A DNA stretch of 50,704 nt. It comes from an uncultured Desulfobacteraceae bacterium (GTDB taxonomy: Bacteria; Desulfobacterota; Desulfobacteria; Desulfobacterales; Desulfatirhabdiaceae). The stretch spans positions 1 to 50,704 of the forward strand of contig CAJBLH010000286.1 in NCBI GenBank assembly GCA_903953895.1, given 5' to 3'. The notes beneath the pieces are model-generated. The model saw only the letters and a program-made list of their open reading frames with translations. It made no database searches and was not told where the DNA came from. How positions within the stretch are numbered: position 1 is the first letter of the stretch; each line of letters opens with the position of its first letter. This document shows positions 16,684 through 24,876 of the stretch, piece after piece. The position numbers and the translations under genes are program-made.

Positions 16684-17463
16684 TTAGCGGGTGGGTATCA
16701 GCAGATCGCACGGACAGGTGAGATCAATATCCATGCACTGAACAGCATTTCCTGCCTGGAGGAAAATCCGATTGTCGAACCGGCAGAGATGCGATGAGAT
16801 AAAAGACCGTGTTTCAGGAGTTGCACTGAGGGTTCGGCGGTGCAGGTCGGCGGCATTGAATATCTGCCAACTTGTCAGAAAACCGATCGCATCCGTAATT
16901 TGACGCATCCGCCGATTTACATGGGCCAGATATGCGCCGGCGACCCGGCCGGAATCTTTCAGGCTGCCAAGCAGATATGGCAAAAGCGGTGGACGGGTGA
17001 TCTCAAGCTGATATTTATTTTTGAATGTTTCGATCGTGAATCTTCGTGAGTGACCGTTGACCCGGAATTGATCGCTCAGACGCCCATGCCGCCATTTGCG
17101 TACCGGAGGCCGGGCGTCTTTAGAATGCACCAGTATTTCCCGAGGATTCACCAATAAATCTCCGGCTGCGGAAAATTCGCAATTGTTTACATAGTTTCCA
17201 GCACACAGAAGCGCAACTTCATTCAATCGGATCAAAAGCAGCCAGTATATCGGACTGGTCATTGCGCCAACCGTTTCCAGCGCGGTCAACCAGCTTTCAA
17301 TCTGCCCCTCATTGACATCATACGGGATAATCGTCTCGTCCATCTCTGTGTTCAAATGCAAAAGAGGCTGAGCGGATGCAGCGGGTTGATGGAAAATGGC
17401 CACGGTTTTTAGATTCTGCGACATGCCCGAAAAATAAGATTCGGCAGAGACGGTTGGATTCAT
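16684..17463 (-). CDS. Protein of unknown function, 259 residues
   Basis: The start at 17463 is well supported by AAGGAA 8 nt upstream. The protein is soluble, with no signal peptide or long hydrophobic segment and no metal-binding cysteine pattern (four scattered Cys in the last 35 residues and elsewhere). Visible features are an N-terminal VAIFHQPAASAQPLLHLN segment and a basic middle (PPVRKWRHGRLSDQFRVNG, SRRFTIETFKNKY). I do not recognise the family. A perfect 20-bp palindrome lies 65-84 nt upstream, overlapping a TTGACA, so it is probably under specific control. Confidence 0.6.
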   Translation of the reverse strand: MNPTVSAESYFSGMSQNLKTVAIFHQPAASAQPLLHLNTEMDETIIPYDVNEGQIESWLTALETVGAMTSPIYWLLLIRLNEVALLCAGNYVNNCEFSAAGDLLVNPREILVHSKDARPPVRKWRHGRLSDQFRVNGHSRRFTIETFKNKYQLEITRPPLLPYLLGSLKDSGRVAGAYLAHVNRRMRQITDAIGFLTSWQIFNAADLHRRTLSATPETRSFISSHLCRFDNRIFLQAGNAVQCMDIDLTCPCDLLIPTR

Positions 17464-17527
17464 GGTGTTATTCCTTCGGCAGTATTTCTGTATTTGATAT
17501 TTGTCATTTCCTACCCTATAACCTTCG

Positions 17528-17547
17528 TTATGTCAATATTGACATAA
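17528..17547. promoter_or_regulatory. Perfect 20-bp palindrome upstream of the unknown gene
   Basis: TTATGTCAATATTGACATAA is its own reverse complement. It contains TTGACA on both strands; on the minus strand this can pair with TAGGAA 17 nt downstream as a promoter for the 16684-17463 gene. Its half TATGTCAATA also occurs in the inverted repeat at 24103-24143. Confidence 0.6.
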
Positions 17548-17636
17548 ACACCATAGAACATTTTCCAATACGTGGAAACGCCGCGCAAACACGGGCCTTT
17601 TGGCGCAGCCGGTCCCAAAATACCACTGCGTCCGCA

Positions 17637-18281
17637 TCAGCGCTCAAAAAGATTCCGTCTTTTTTCTATGCCATCCAGCAGGGCGGAAATAGCATACTGC
17701 AATGTCAGGACGGCGCCTTTCTCCGGCGTCGATTGCGCATATTTTCCAATCTGGCATTCTCCATGTCCTTTGATGGTGATACTCGATCCATTTCTGGCGT
17801 TAAACTCCACCTGAAGATCGATTTCAAAGCCGTATTTTTCATTGCTCTCCAGGGAATCAACACGAATGAATCTGGGTATCGCCACATAATCGTATGTCCG
17901 CAACTGGTAGTTTTCCGGGTCCTTGGGTGAAAGCATCTCAACAGCCCTGGCTTCGCTTCGCACCGGCCATGACTCGACCTTGGAGAACTCAATTCCGAAA
18001 GCATCTCTCAATTCCAGTTCGGCATCCCGACCCAGGCTGTGATGGATGCGGCTGCCCTCGTAATTGCTGACATGCGCGTAGCGCTCGAACTCGGATGGGA
18101 TCAGCAACAGAATTTTCACCGGAATCGGCGGTCTGCCGAACTGGGAATAATCCACGGGCGCCAGGATATTTTCAGGTGAATCCGAGCGCTTCCGGGAAGT
18201 TCTTTCCTCTGAACCATTCATGGCTGCACAACCAAGTGTAAACATCAAAAACAGAACAATGACCGTTTTAATGGAATTCAT
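17637..18281 (-). CDS. Predicted lipoprotein of unknown function
   Basis: The chosen start ATG at 18281 has AAAGGAGAAAGAGG just upstream; an in-frame start at 18323 would bury the signal peptide. The N-terminus MNSIKTVIVLFLMFTLGCAA is a lipoprotein signal with lipobox TLGC and cysteine at residue 18. The mature part has a charged linker (EERTSRKRSDSPEN) and a globular domain of about 170 residues with beta strands (VKILLLIPSEFERYAHV, KYGFEIDLQVEFNA). It has the general look of small membrane-anchored proteins in envelope complexes. I cannot name the family. It is convergent with nothing obvious and stands alone. Confidence 0.65.
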   Translation of the reverse strand: MNSIKTVIVLFLMFTLGCAAMNGSEERTSRKRSDSPENILAPVDYSQFGRPPIPVKILLLIPSEFERYAHVSNYEGSRIHHSLGRDAELELRDAFGIEFSKVESWPVRSEARAVEMLSPKDPENYQLRTYDYVAIPRFIRVDSLESNEKYGFEIDLQVEFNARNGSSITIKGHGECQIGKYAQSTPEKGAVLTLQYAISALLDGIEKRRNLFER

Positions 18282-18764
18282 TTCCTCTTTCTCCTTTTTT
18301 TCGTGAAAATAGACTCCTCCCATCAGCGGGGGATGTCGGGAGGGAGGTCAACTGGGGCCTTCCCAAGATCATAAAGCTGTAGCAAAAAGTAATACCAAGC
18401 CCCCACAGCCATAACGGTGCAGTTTGAGCCGAAACTGAGATATAAAAGTGAGTTTTCGCTTCCCGGGCGGAATTTTTGCGTTGGAAAGGCGCAAAATATC
18501 TTGCAGAAATTGCGAAGTAGGAGCGGCATCCGTCAGGTAAACGACGTCCGTCGATACCAAACGCCGTATAAAACGGCGCAGGCAATAAAGTTCATTCTCA
18601 GGAAGGTATGAGGGTAACGAAGTCACGCAAAAATATAACGCTCTATTTATCCGGCATTCACTTCTCTCGATATAATTGACGTAGTTTTTCTTTCAGTTCA
18701 ACATCTCTCTGATCTCTGTTTTCCGAGTATTCAATCCATTATTGGCTGATTCTTTTTTCCGGCA
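18282..18764. other. 483-nt intergenic stretch, possible repeat element
   Basis: No gene with family resemblance is found here. Short frames on both strands overlap one another (for example minus 18369-18626 and minus 18268-18585) and have no ribosome-binding site. I have an impression that the stretch around 18360-18610 resembles a multicopy intergenic repeat of Desulfobacterota genomes, but this cannot be confirmed within the window, where only one copy exists. The left end is the 5' region of the lipoprotein gene. Confidence 0.3.
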
Positions 18765-19094
18765 CTAAAATATCTTATCCACCGGTCTACGTTCGGGTAC
18801 GTAGTCTCGGGGAATTCTGCCTTCGTTCCATTCCCCGGACACGTAAAGATTGCAGTAGCAGCTCCCGTATTCCGCCACATCATCGGTACGGTACACACAG
18901 GGGCAGATGATGTCCCTGTCCTTTTCCTTGTTTCCGGAGGCCAAGCGGCAGGGACAGACCATATACCCATAACGCTCCTTGTTAGCCAGAAGCGCCTGCA
19001 TCAAGTCCATCACCCTTCCAGTATCATCACTGAAACAATACCCTTTCGGCTCCTGGACTTTTTTGAGCATTTCATGGAGTTGTTCAGCATTCAT
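18765..19094 (-). CDS. Ferredoxin:thioredoxin reductase catalytic-domain protein
   Basis: The protein of 109 residues carries the full set of cysteines of the FTR catalytic (beta) chain: YCFSDD near the start, then MVCPCRLASG, IICPCVYR and GSCYCNLYVSGEW. In the known enzyme these hold a 4Fe-4S cluster and a redox-active disulfide that reduces thioredoxins with ferredoxin electrons. The ATG at 19094 overlaps the stop of the glutaredoxin-like gene by 4 nt (ATGA), so the two are coupled. In anaerobes this arrangement suggests that ferredoxin reduces the small redoxin next door. The variable chain is absent, as usual for bacterial and archaeal FTR homologues. Confidence 0.9.
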   Translation of the reverse strand: MNAEQLHEMLKKVQEPKGYCFSDDTGRVMDLMQALLANKERYGYMVCPCRLASGNKEKDRDIICPCVYRTDDVAEYGSCYCNLYVSGEWNEGRIPRDYVPERRPVDKIF

Positions 19095-19348
19095 TCCAGA
19101 CCCAGCGCCTCCTTGATTTCTTTTTCCTTGAATCCGACAATCACGGTGTTTCCAATGATAATGGTCGGAAATGAACATTTTGGATTGAATTTTTTAACAT
19201 CTTCCAGAATCGCAGCTCTTTCCTCGCCTTGAAGCATATCCACGTCCACAAAGTCATACTGGATGGTGCAGTCCGAAAGCATTTTTTTTGTGGACTTACA
19301 ATGGCTGCAGGTGCTTAGTGAATAAATCTTTACCGGAGTTACGGACAT
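19091..19348 (-). CDS. Glutaredoxin/thioredoxin-like small redoxin
   Basis: This 85-residue protein has the thioredoxin fold with active site CSHC (residues 14-17: STCSHCKSTKK), cis-proline region CSFPTIIIGN and the C-terminal helix. It fits the NrdH/glutaredoxin-like proteins that are reduced by FTR-type enzymes rather than by glutathione. The downstream gene, overlapping by 4 nt, is exactly such a reductase catalytic chain. The substrate is not known. Confidence 0.9.
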   Translation of the reverse strand: MSVTPVKIYSLSTCSHCKSTKKMLSDCTIQYDFVDVDMLQGEERAAILEDVKKFNPKCSFPTIIIGNTVIVGFKEKEIKEALGLE

Positions 19349-19635
19349 GGAACTTTCCTTTCGTTATCCATAGGTTTCAGTTGATCGTCGTTTATTTGTC
19401 ATATATACGTTGAGCGGTCAAAGCAAAAAACATCCCAATGACTATGCCAATTTCCATAACATAAATAGAGGAACTGCTGCAAGAATATCCACACTGGAAT
19501 AAGTTCACATATCCATCATTGTCGGAAATCCATTATATTGAAGAATCCGGCGACAATCATTCCAATCTCAGGGATCGGACACGGCATGTCTTTTTCCGGG
19601 TTAAAGATACGCCAGAGATGTATGATTATACGATG
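19349..19635. other. 287-nt intergenic region
   Basis: The redoxin promoter region lies at the left side. The rest is the 3' flank of the ModE-like gene. A plus-strand frame (19519-19800) runs through here but begins with TTG, lacks a ribosome-binding site and overlaps the ModE-like gene, so it was not accepted. No clear hairpin with a T-tract was seen. Confidence 0.4.
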
Positions 19636-20016
19636 TTATTCATCTGTTTTAGTGATTATGGAAAGGATATCCTTCTCAAACAACCGGTCCGATTCCAGGG
19701 CGATGCGCCGGTGAATTTCGCGGAATTTTTCCAGAAGTATTTTGGCAAAAGGGGTCAATTGGGATCCACCACCGGAAGCGCCGCCGATATTCCGGGTTAA
19801 AAGCTGCCTGCCCATTCGGTTTTCAGTAGCCGTTATCCTTCCCCATAAAGCACGATAGCTCATTTTAAGCTCTTTGGCAGCAGCCTGGATTGATCCATGT
19901 CGGTCGATGGCCTCCAGCATTTTTAGGCGCCCCAGACCAAAGATCACTTCTCCCGAAGGATCTTCAAACCATATTTTCGAGCGGATAAAAAATGGTCCTT
20001 TCTCACTCAGTGTCAT
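19636..20016 (-). CDS. ModE N-terminal-type winged helix regulator
   Basis: The 126 residues comprise a LysR-type winged helix (RLKMLEAIDRHGSIQAAAKE, then YRALWGRITATENRMG and GGASGGGSQLTPFA), as in the DNA-binding half of ModE. The Mop/TOBE molybdate-binding half is absent. Such single-domain ModE-like proteins are common beside molybdenum enzymes. Its start overlaps the stop of the MocA-HD gene by 4 nt, so it is the last gene of the IclR-MoeA-XdhC-MocA operon. Molybdate sensing must come from another partner if it occurs at all. Confidence 0.88.
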   Translation of the reverse strand: MTLSEKGPFFIRSKIWFEDPSGEVIFGLGRLKMLEAIDRHGSIQAAAKELKMSYRALWGRITATENRMGRQLLTRNIGGASGGGSQLTPFAKILLEKFREIHRRIALESDRLFEKDILSIITKTDE

Positions 20017-21134
20017 AATAGTCTGTATGATTCCTGGATGGCGGCACCCAGTACGGACTCTAAGCGATGTTGCGATGCAAGTGCATTATCCCGTCGGCTC
20101 AGGATTTCCCGGCAGGCATCGGAATCGGCGGCAAATTTTCGAAGTTTTGCCTCAAATCTATCTTTCATCCCGATTTGACAATCCTCCTGAATCCATTTAT
20201 CGGCCAGAAAAACCACCTCGGCTTCCGTAATCGGCAATGATTTATCTACCTGAAAATCCATATGAACCTCCACGATGTCGGCAATGCGGAAAAATCCCAT
20301 TTCCCGAAGGATACGCGCGCCTTCGGCAGCATGGCAGGAACAACACCTGGCCAGATCATGAACCCGAGCCGCAGATACCATCCATTCAATATCCAGCATG
20401 CAGCCGGCAGCCTTCAGTGCTGTTGCCATCCGCACTGTCAGGTCCGCCACTGCCAGGCAATGGTCGATGATATGTTGCGGAACAGACTGCCGGATCATAA
20501 GCGCCCGGCATTCGGCATCGGATAGCACATCGTAATGATCCATGCATCCCCGTGCCCACGCATAATCCTCCGGCGTATCGATATCCTTCAGGATAAACGC
20601 ATCCACAACCGGCACATTCAAGGATTGAGCTTCATATCCGTTCAGAAATTGCCGAAGACCGCCCTGCCCTGTTTCGAATTTAAGGGCATTCGCATAATTC
20701 CCGGAAATCAGAGGAGGATGTCCGCGGACATCCAGAAAGGTCGGATAACAAACACGGGCATTCCCATGATTAAAGGCATTTTGCAGATCGATCAGGGTGT
20801 GCCGCCTGACCAGGGGAATATCCACCGGATGAATGAAAAAACCGGTGCAGCCCTGCGGAAGGTCTGAAACGCCGGCAACAACTGATGAAAACATGCCCTG
20901 CGCAAAATCGGGGTTAAAAACCGGCCTGGCGCCACTGCGCTCGGCAATCGCCGTCACCTCTTCATAGCGATGTCCAGTCACCACCCGGATATCCTGAACG
21001 CCCACAGATCGGTACAATGCGATCACGCGCTCCAGAAACCTTTCGTTGCCAAGGGGCAGAAGCGGCTTGAATTCTCCGAGCCGGGTTGACAGGCCTGCCG
21101 AAAGAATGATGGCGGACAGAGTTGGCGTTTCCAT
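20013..21134 (-). CDS. Molybdenum cofactor cytidylyltransferase (MocA-like) fused to HD domain
   Basis: Residues 1-195 are a MobA/MocA-type nucleotidyltransferase with the P-loop-like ILSAGLSTRLGEFKPLLPLG and the acidic site HPVDIPLV. The C-terminal 160 residues are an HD-type phosphohydrolase domain with HCLAVADL, ARVHDLARCC and VEVHMDF. MocA transfers CMP to molybdopterin to make the MCD form used by molybdenum hydroxylases, matching the oxidoreductase genes in this cluster. The HD domain may hydrolyse a nucleotide or a pyrophosphate bond; its substrate is unknown. The gene starts 1 nt after the xdhC stop. Confidence 0.88.
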   Translation of the reverse strand: METPTLSAIILSAGLSTRLGEFKPLLPLGNERFLERVIALYRSVGVQDIRVVTGHRYEEVTAIAERSGARPVFNPDFAQGMFSSVVAGVSDLPQGCTGFFIHPVDIPLVRRHTLIDLQNAFNHGNARVCYPTFLDVRGHPPLISGNYANALKFETGQGGLRQFLNGYEAQSLNVPVVDAFILKDIDTPEDYAWARGCMDHYDVLSDAECRALMIRQSVPQHIIDHCLAVADLTVRMATALKAAGCMLDIEWMVSAARVHDLARCCSCHAAEGARILREMGFFRIADIVEVHMDFQVDKSLPITEAEVVFLADKWIQEDCQIGMKDRFEAKLRKFAADSDACREILSRRDNALASQHRLESVLGAAIQESYRLL

Positions 21135-21135
21135 A

Positions 21136-22167
21136 TCAGCTCAGGGACCGGACGTAAATCAGTTCCGACACAATGCTGACGGCAATTTCTTCGGGCGTCT
21201 GGGCGCCGATGGAAAGCCCGATCGGACAATGGACTTTTTCAAAATCCGTCTCGGAAAAACCTTCATTTTCCAGTACCCGATAAATGGCGTCCCGTTTTTT
21301 GCGGGACCCGATCATGCCGATATAAGCTGCCGGTGTGCGAAGCGCCTGCTTCAGAACGGTTTTATCATGAAGATGGCCGCGCGTCAGAATGACGATATAG
21401 CTGTCCGCATGAATTGAAAGCCCATCCAGGGGTCGATCGAACGAAGAAAGAACCCGCACTTCATCGGCCTCCGGAAACCGGCGGGCGTTTGCGAATTCTG
21501 CCCGGTCATCCAGAACCACGACGTCGAAACCCACCATTTTAGCAAAAATGGCTGTCTGAAGGCTGACATGGCCTGCACCGAAAAGATAAACCGTCTCTGC
21601 CGCCATTGCCGGTTCGATGAAAAACTGTCGATCCCCGGACGCTGTCAGGAGTGGAGTACGCAGTTTTTCGGGAATGGGGCCAATTTTCATTCCGATATCC
21701 AAATCACCGATCATTTCGCCATCCTGAAGCAGAACGGCTCGCCGGACCTGTTGAAAGGCTGAATCAGATCCCATAATCTCCGTGATGATATTCCCTTTTT
21801 TGTGGTGATCCAACATCTGAAGCAGGCTGGAAAAAAACAACCGGTTGGTTTTATCGGGAGCGATCGATTCCACCAGGATTTCCAGCTTTCCACCGCAGAT
21901 CATATCCATGGCATCGGCAATTTCAGAAGTCAGATCAAACGATTGGATGACGGCGCCTGGTTTGCCCAACATGCGACGGGATGTTTCCATAACAACGGCT
22001 TCGATCCGTCCCCCGCCGATGGTGCCCACGAACGCACCATCGGCCCCAAGCATCATCCGCGTTCCAGCGGATCTGGGCGTGGAACCTTCATGGCTCAAAA
22101 TCGAGGCCAAAACCAGCGGCTGTTCCCTGCTCAACATATCATCAATGGCACAAACCCATTTTCTCAA
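21136..22167 (-). CDS. XdhC/CoxI-family molybdenum hydroxylase maturation factor
   Basis: The protein shows the XdhC N-terminal domain (ILSHEGSTPRSAGTRMML, TIGGGRIEAVV) and the C-terminal NAD-binding-like Rossmann domain (VYLFGAGHVSLQTAIFAKMVGF, VLDDRAEF, YIGMIGSRKKRDAI). XdhC proteins bind the molybdenum cofactor, promote its sulfuration and deliver it to the large subunit. The start is TTG with AAGGTG about 8 nt upstream. Length (343) is normal. It lies between the MoeA-like and MocA genes and so forms a cofactor maturation set for the oxidoreductase on the divergent operon. Confidence 0.92.
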   Translation of the reverse strand: MRKWVCAIDDMLSREQPLVLASILSHEGSTPRSAGTRMMLGADGAFVGTIGGGRIEAVVMETSRRMLGKPGAVIQSFDLTSEIADAMDMICGGKLEILVESIAPDKTNRLFFSSLLQMLDHHKKGNIITEIMGSDSAFQQVRRAVLLQDGEMIGDLDIGMKIGPIPEKLRTPLLTASGDRQFFIEPAMAAETVYLFGAGHVSLQTAIFAKMVGFDVVVLDDRAEFANARRFPEADEVRVLSSFDRPLDGLSIHADSYIVILTRGHLHDKTVLKQALRTPAAYIGMIGSRKKRDAIYRVLENEGFSETDFEKVHCPIGLSIGAQTPEEIAVSIVSELIYVRSLS

Positions 22168-22237
22168 TGTACACCTTCCTTTCGATCTAAAACAATCGGC
22201 CTTGATCCTTATTTCAGGGATATTCAGTCAAGCCTCT

Positions 22238-23260
22238 TTACCCTTTACCGAAACCACAGCCGGGATAATGACAGGAAGGACAGCTCTCGCAGAACCCACC
22301 ATACCCCAGGGCGATGATATCTTCCCGCTGAATCGTCTCACCGGCCAGAATCCGGGGAACAATCAAATCAAAAATGCTTGCCTTGAAATACATCACACAC
22401 CCAGGAAGGCCGATAATCGGAACATCACCGAGATAGGCCAGCATGAACATGGCCCCTGGAAAAGCCGGCGCTCCGTAGCTGACCACCCTGGCGCCGGTTG
22501 CGCGGATGGCGGCAGGGGTCTGGTCATCCGGATCGACCGACATGCCGCCGGTGACTGCAACCAGCCCGGCACCCCGGTCAATGAACGACTGAATGGCGCC
22601 CACGGTCATGGCCACATCATCAGAAACCATCACCTGATCCATGACCGCACTGCCCAGTTCGGCAAATTTGTTGCGCAGTACCGGACCGAATTTATCCTGT
22701 ATCCGCCCATGAAAAATCTCGCTTCCCGTGGTGACGATACCGACCTGATGCGGCCGGAAGGGTTTGATCTCCACCACCGGATATTCCTCACGGCAGATAG
22801 CTTCAACCGCCGTTACTTTTTCTTCACGGGTTACCAGGGGAACGATCCGCGTCCCGGCCACCGGACATTTATCTGCAACGACCCGATGGGAGTGCAGAGC
22901 GGCGAATACGATCTCTTCAATGCTGTTGATGCGAAACAGCGCCTTTTTGTTGACCTTCAGCAGGCCGCAAACGCCTGCCATAAGGTTGACACGGCCTTCG
23001 CAGGTTTCACTCAGCACGATTCCCGGACCGGCCGCAGCCTGTGCAATCCGAATGGCGGCGTCATCTTCATGAATGTCTCCGGGATCCAAATTCAGCACAA
23101 AAATGTGTTCCTTACCCATCTTCAGGAGCGCGGGAATATCCTGTTCCTGAATGACATGGCCTTTCTTAAATGCCCTTCCCTTGAATTCACCGGGAACGAT
23201 GCTGGTGATGTCATGGCATAACAGCATCCCCACCGCTTCTTGAACCGGAATCGATTTCAT
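22238..23260 (-). CDS. Molybdopterin-binding protein, MoeA/MogA-like, with C-terminal cysteines
   Basis: Residues 165-300 hold the MoCF (MogA/MoeA) fold: VGIVTTGSEIFHGRIQDKFG, DRGAGLVAVTGGMSVDPDDQ and IIGLPGCVMYFKASIFD. The N-terminal 150 residues include a MoeA-like segment (GMLLCHDITSIVPGEFKGRA). The last 20 residues carry four Cys (CESCPSCHYPGC), possibly a metal site. It is probably involved in inserting molybdenum into molybdopterin or in handling the cofactor for the hydroxylase. The ATG at 23260 overlaps the IclR stop as TGATG; a GTG at 23263 is also possible. MoeA proteins usually have about 400 residues and two extra domains, so this is a short relative. Confidence 0.85.
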   Translation of the reverse strand: MKSIPVQEAVGMLLCHDITSIVPGEFKGRAFKKGHVIQEQDIPALLKMGKEHIFVLNLDPGDIHEDDAAIRIAQAAAGPGIVLSETCEGRVNLMAGVCGLLKVNKKALFRINSIEEIVFAALHSHRVVADKCPVAGTRIVPLVTREEKVTAVEAICREEYPVVEIKPFRPHQVGIVTTGSEIFHGRIQDKFGPVLRNKFAELGSAVMDQVMVSDDVAMTVGAIQSFIDRGAGLVAVTGGMSVDPDDQTPAAIRATGARVVSYGAPAFPGAMFMLAYLGDVPIIGLPGCVMYFKASIFDLIVPRILAGETIQREDIIALGYGGFCESCPSCHYPGCGFGKG

Positions 23261-24045
23261 CACTGCTCCCCTTTACAATCCATAATTTTTTGTAAGTGCC
23301 TGGCTGCCTGCTGAATGTGTCGGATGATATCCGGCAATACATCCTTTTCCATTGCGCCGGCAAAACCAACCACCCACAGAGCCAGAGGCAGCCCTCGGTG
23401 ATTTCCGACACCGACGGCAACAGCCCGGACTCCCGGAAGATATTCTTCGTCATCCACAGCATATCCATTTTGACGTACCAAATCGATTTCTTCAATATAT
23501 TTGCTTTTATCAGTGATGGTTTTTTCGGTGTACCGGGGCAGCGCCTTCGCCTGAATGAACTCTACGGCCTGATCCGCAGACTGGGAAGCCAGATATACTT
23601 TCCCCAGAGCGCCGGCCAGCAACGAAATGGATGATCCAGCCGGAGCCGATATTTTAAGCGTTTTTTTGGATTCAGCGGTTGCAACGATAATACCCCTGGA
23701 CCGCCCCAAAACCCCCAGAAAAACGGTTTCTCCGATCTGGTCCCGCAAGGCTTCCAGGGTGGGCCTGGCCTTATCGCCTACCTGGAAATAATTCCAGCTC
23801 TGAAACGCCAACTCTACAACGGCCGGGCCCAGAACAATCTTTTTCCCCAGAGGGCTTTGCTCCAAAGCACCCACACTGAGCAGCGACTGAATCAGCCCAT
23901 GAGTCGTACTCTTGCTCCATCCCAGATTTCGGGCAAGCCCGCTCAGACTTTGCTCCGCCGGGGATTGAGCAACCAGTTTCAGCAGTTGGAAAGCCCTTTG
24001 AACCGCGGGCGCCTGATATCCGATGGATACGGCATTATTTTTCAT
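23260..24045 (-). CDS. IclR-family transcriptional regulator
   Basis: Residues 8-75 form the winged-helix domain (AVQRAFQLLKLVAQS, then LARNLGWSKSTTHGLIQSLL). The C-terminal effector domain follows, with GRSRGIIVATAES and AGALGKVYLASQS. IclR proteins bind small aromatic or organic acids and control nearby catabolic operons. The ATG at 24045 has GGAG 4 nt upstream; an upstream in-frame start at 24066 is less likely. It is the first gene of the minus operon and divergent from the hydroxylase operon, with a long inverted repeat (24103-24143) between. It likely senses the substrate or product of the hydroxylase. Confidence 0.9.
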   Translation of the reverse strand: MKNNAVSIGYQAPAVQRAFQLLKLVAQSPAEQSLSGLARNLGWSKSTTHGLIQSLLSVGALEQSPLGKKIVLGPAVVELAFQSWNYFQVGDKARPTLEALRDQIGETVFLGVLGRSRGIIVATAESKKTLKISAPAGSSISLLAGALGKVYLASQSADQAVEFIQAKALPRYTEKTITDKSKYIEEIDLVRQNGYAVDDEEYLPGVRAVAVGVGNHRGLPLALWVVGFAGAMEKDVLPDIIRHIQQAARHLQKIMDCKGEQ

Positions 24046-24102
24046 AATACTCCATTTGTTCAGCATAATGAACTTTTCTTTTTTTGGTTTAGTTCAAAAC
24101 AA

Positions 24103-24143
24103 CTTGATATGTCAATATAAAAAATAATTATTGACTTATCAAG
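24103..24143. promoter_or_regulatory. Long inverted repeat in the divergent IclR / hydroxylase promoter region
   Basis: The 15-nt arms CTTGATATGTCAATA (24103-24117) and TATTGACTTATCAAG (24129-24143) are complementary except for one position and are separated by 11 nt. TTGACA (minus strand) and TTGACT (plus strand) lie inside the arms, so a bound protein would cover both -35 regions. A further palindrome TTGCTA-AA-TAGCAA follows at 24149-24162. Best candidate binder is the adjacent IclR protein. Confidence 0.6.
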
Positions 24144-24222
24144 GAAAGTTGCTAAATAGCAATAAAAACAATTTTGTTCATTGAAATGGACATTTTGATT
24201 AGTTATCGATGGGTGATTCAAA

Positions 24223-24867
24223 ATGACAACACCGCATATTTCTTCAGAAACCATACTTTTTTTAATGCGGCATGGCGCCATTGAGACCGGTAATGAAAAG
24301 CGATTTATCGGACAGATCGATCTGCCGCTCAGCCGCGATGGCCAAAAACAGTCCGAACGGCAGGGCCGCTTCCTGATAGATATTCCGTTTTCTCAAGTGT
24401 GGTGCAGCGATTTAAAAAGGACACGAGAAACCGCCGCCATTGTCTGCCGAGATCGTGATCCGGTGATACACTCCGCTCCGGAGCTGCGCGAGATCGATCT
24501 TGGCAGATGGGATGGAATGCCCATGTCGCAAATCAAAGAGCAGTTTCCGGATATCTGGCAGGCAAGAGGGCAGGATATCAGTCATTTTCGGCTGCCCGGA
24601 GCAGAGAGTTTTGCCGATCTTCAGCAACGGACCGTTCCGTTTATCCGGCAAATCGCCGAACAATCGTCCGGCAACATACTGATCGTTACACATGCCGGCG
24701 TTATCCGCGTGCTGCTCTGCCGGGTACTGGAGATGCCGCTGTCACACCTTTTTCGGATTTATCTGGATTATGGAGGGTTAACACTCATCAAAGATATCAA
24801 GGGCATGTCTCAGGTCATGGGGGTGAATCTCTCCCCTGCCCTGCCAGCAACCGACGACTTAACTTAG
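24223..24867 (+). CDS. Histidine phosphatase superfamily protein
   Basis: LFLMRHGAIETG near residue 12 is the RHG phosphate-binding signature, with further catalytic residues in CSDLKRTRETA, LREIDLGRWDG and LIVTHAGVIR. The enzyme forms a phosphohistidine and removes phosphate from a small substrate; relatives include CobC and phosphoglycerate mutase. It lies immediately upstream of the three hydroxylase genes (9 nt to the FAD subunit), divergent from IclR. Its role with a molybdenum enzyme is not established; processing of a nucleotide or cofactor precursor is possible. Confidence 0.9.
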   Translation: MTTPHISSETILFLMRHGAIETGNEKRFIGQIDLPLSRDGQKQSERQGRFLIDIPFSQVWCSDLKRTRETAAIVCRDRDPVIHSAPELREIDLGRWDGMPMSQIKEQFPDIWQARGQDISHFRLPGAESFADLQQRTVPFIRQIAEQSSGNILIVTHAGVIRVLLCRVLEMPLSHLFRIYLDYGGLTLIKDIKGMSQVMGVNLSPALPATDDLT

Positions 24868-24876
24868 GAGAACATC

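Noticed and set aside
18268-18585. 105-codon minus-strand frame before the lipoprotein gene
   Set aside because: It overlaps the lipoprotein start in another frame and lacks a ribosome-binding site; treated as part of the noncoding or repeat stretch.
19519-19800. Plus-strand 93-codon frame
   Set aside because: It starts with TTG, has no ribosome-binding site, and its 3' half is antisense to the ModE-like gene.
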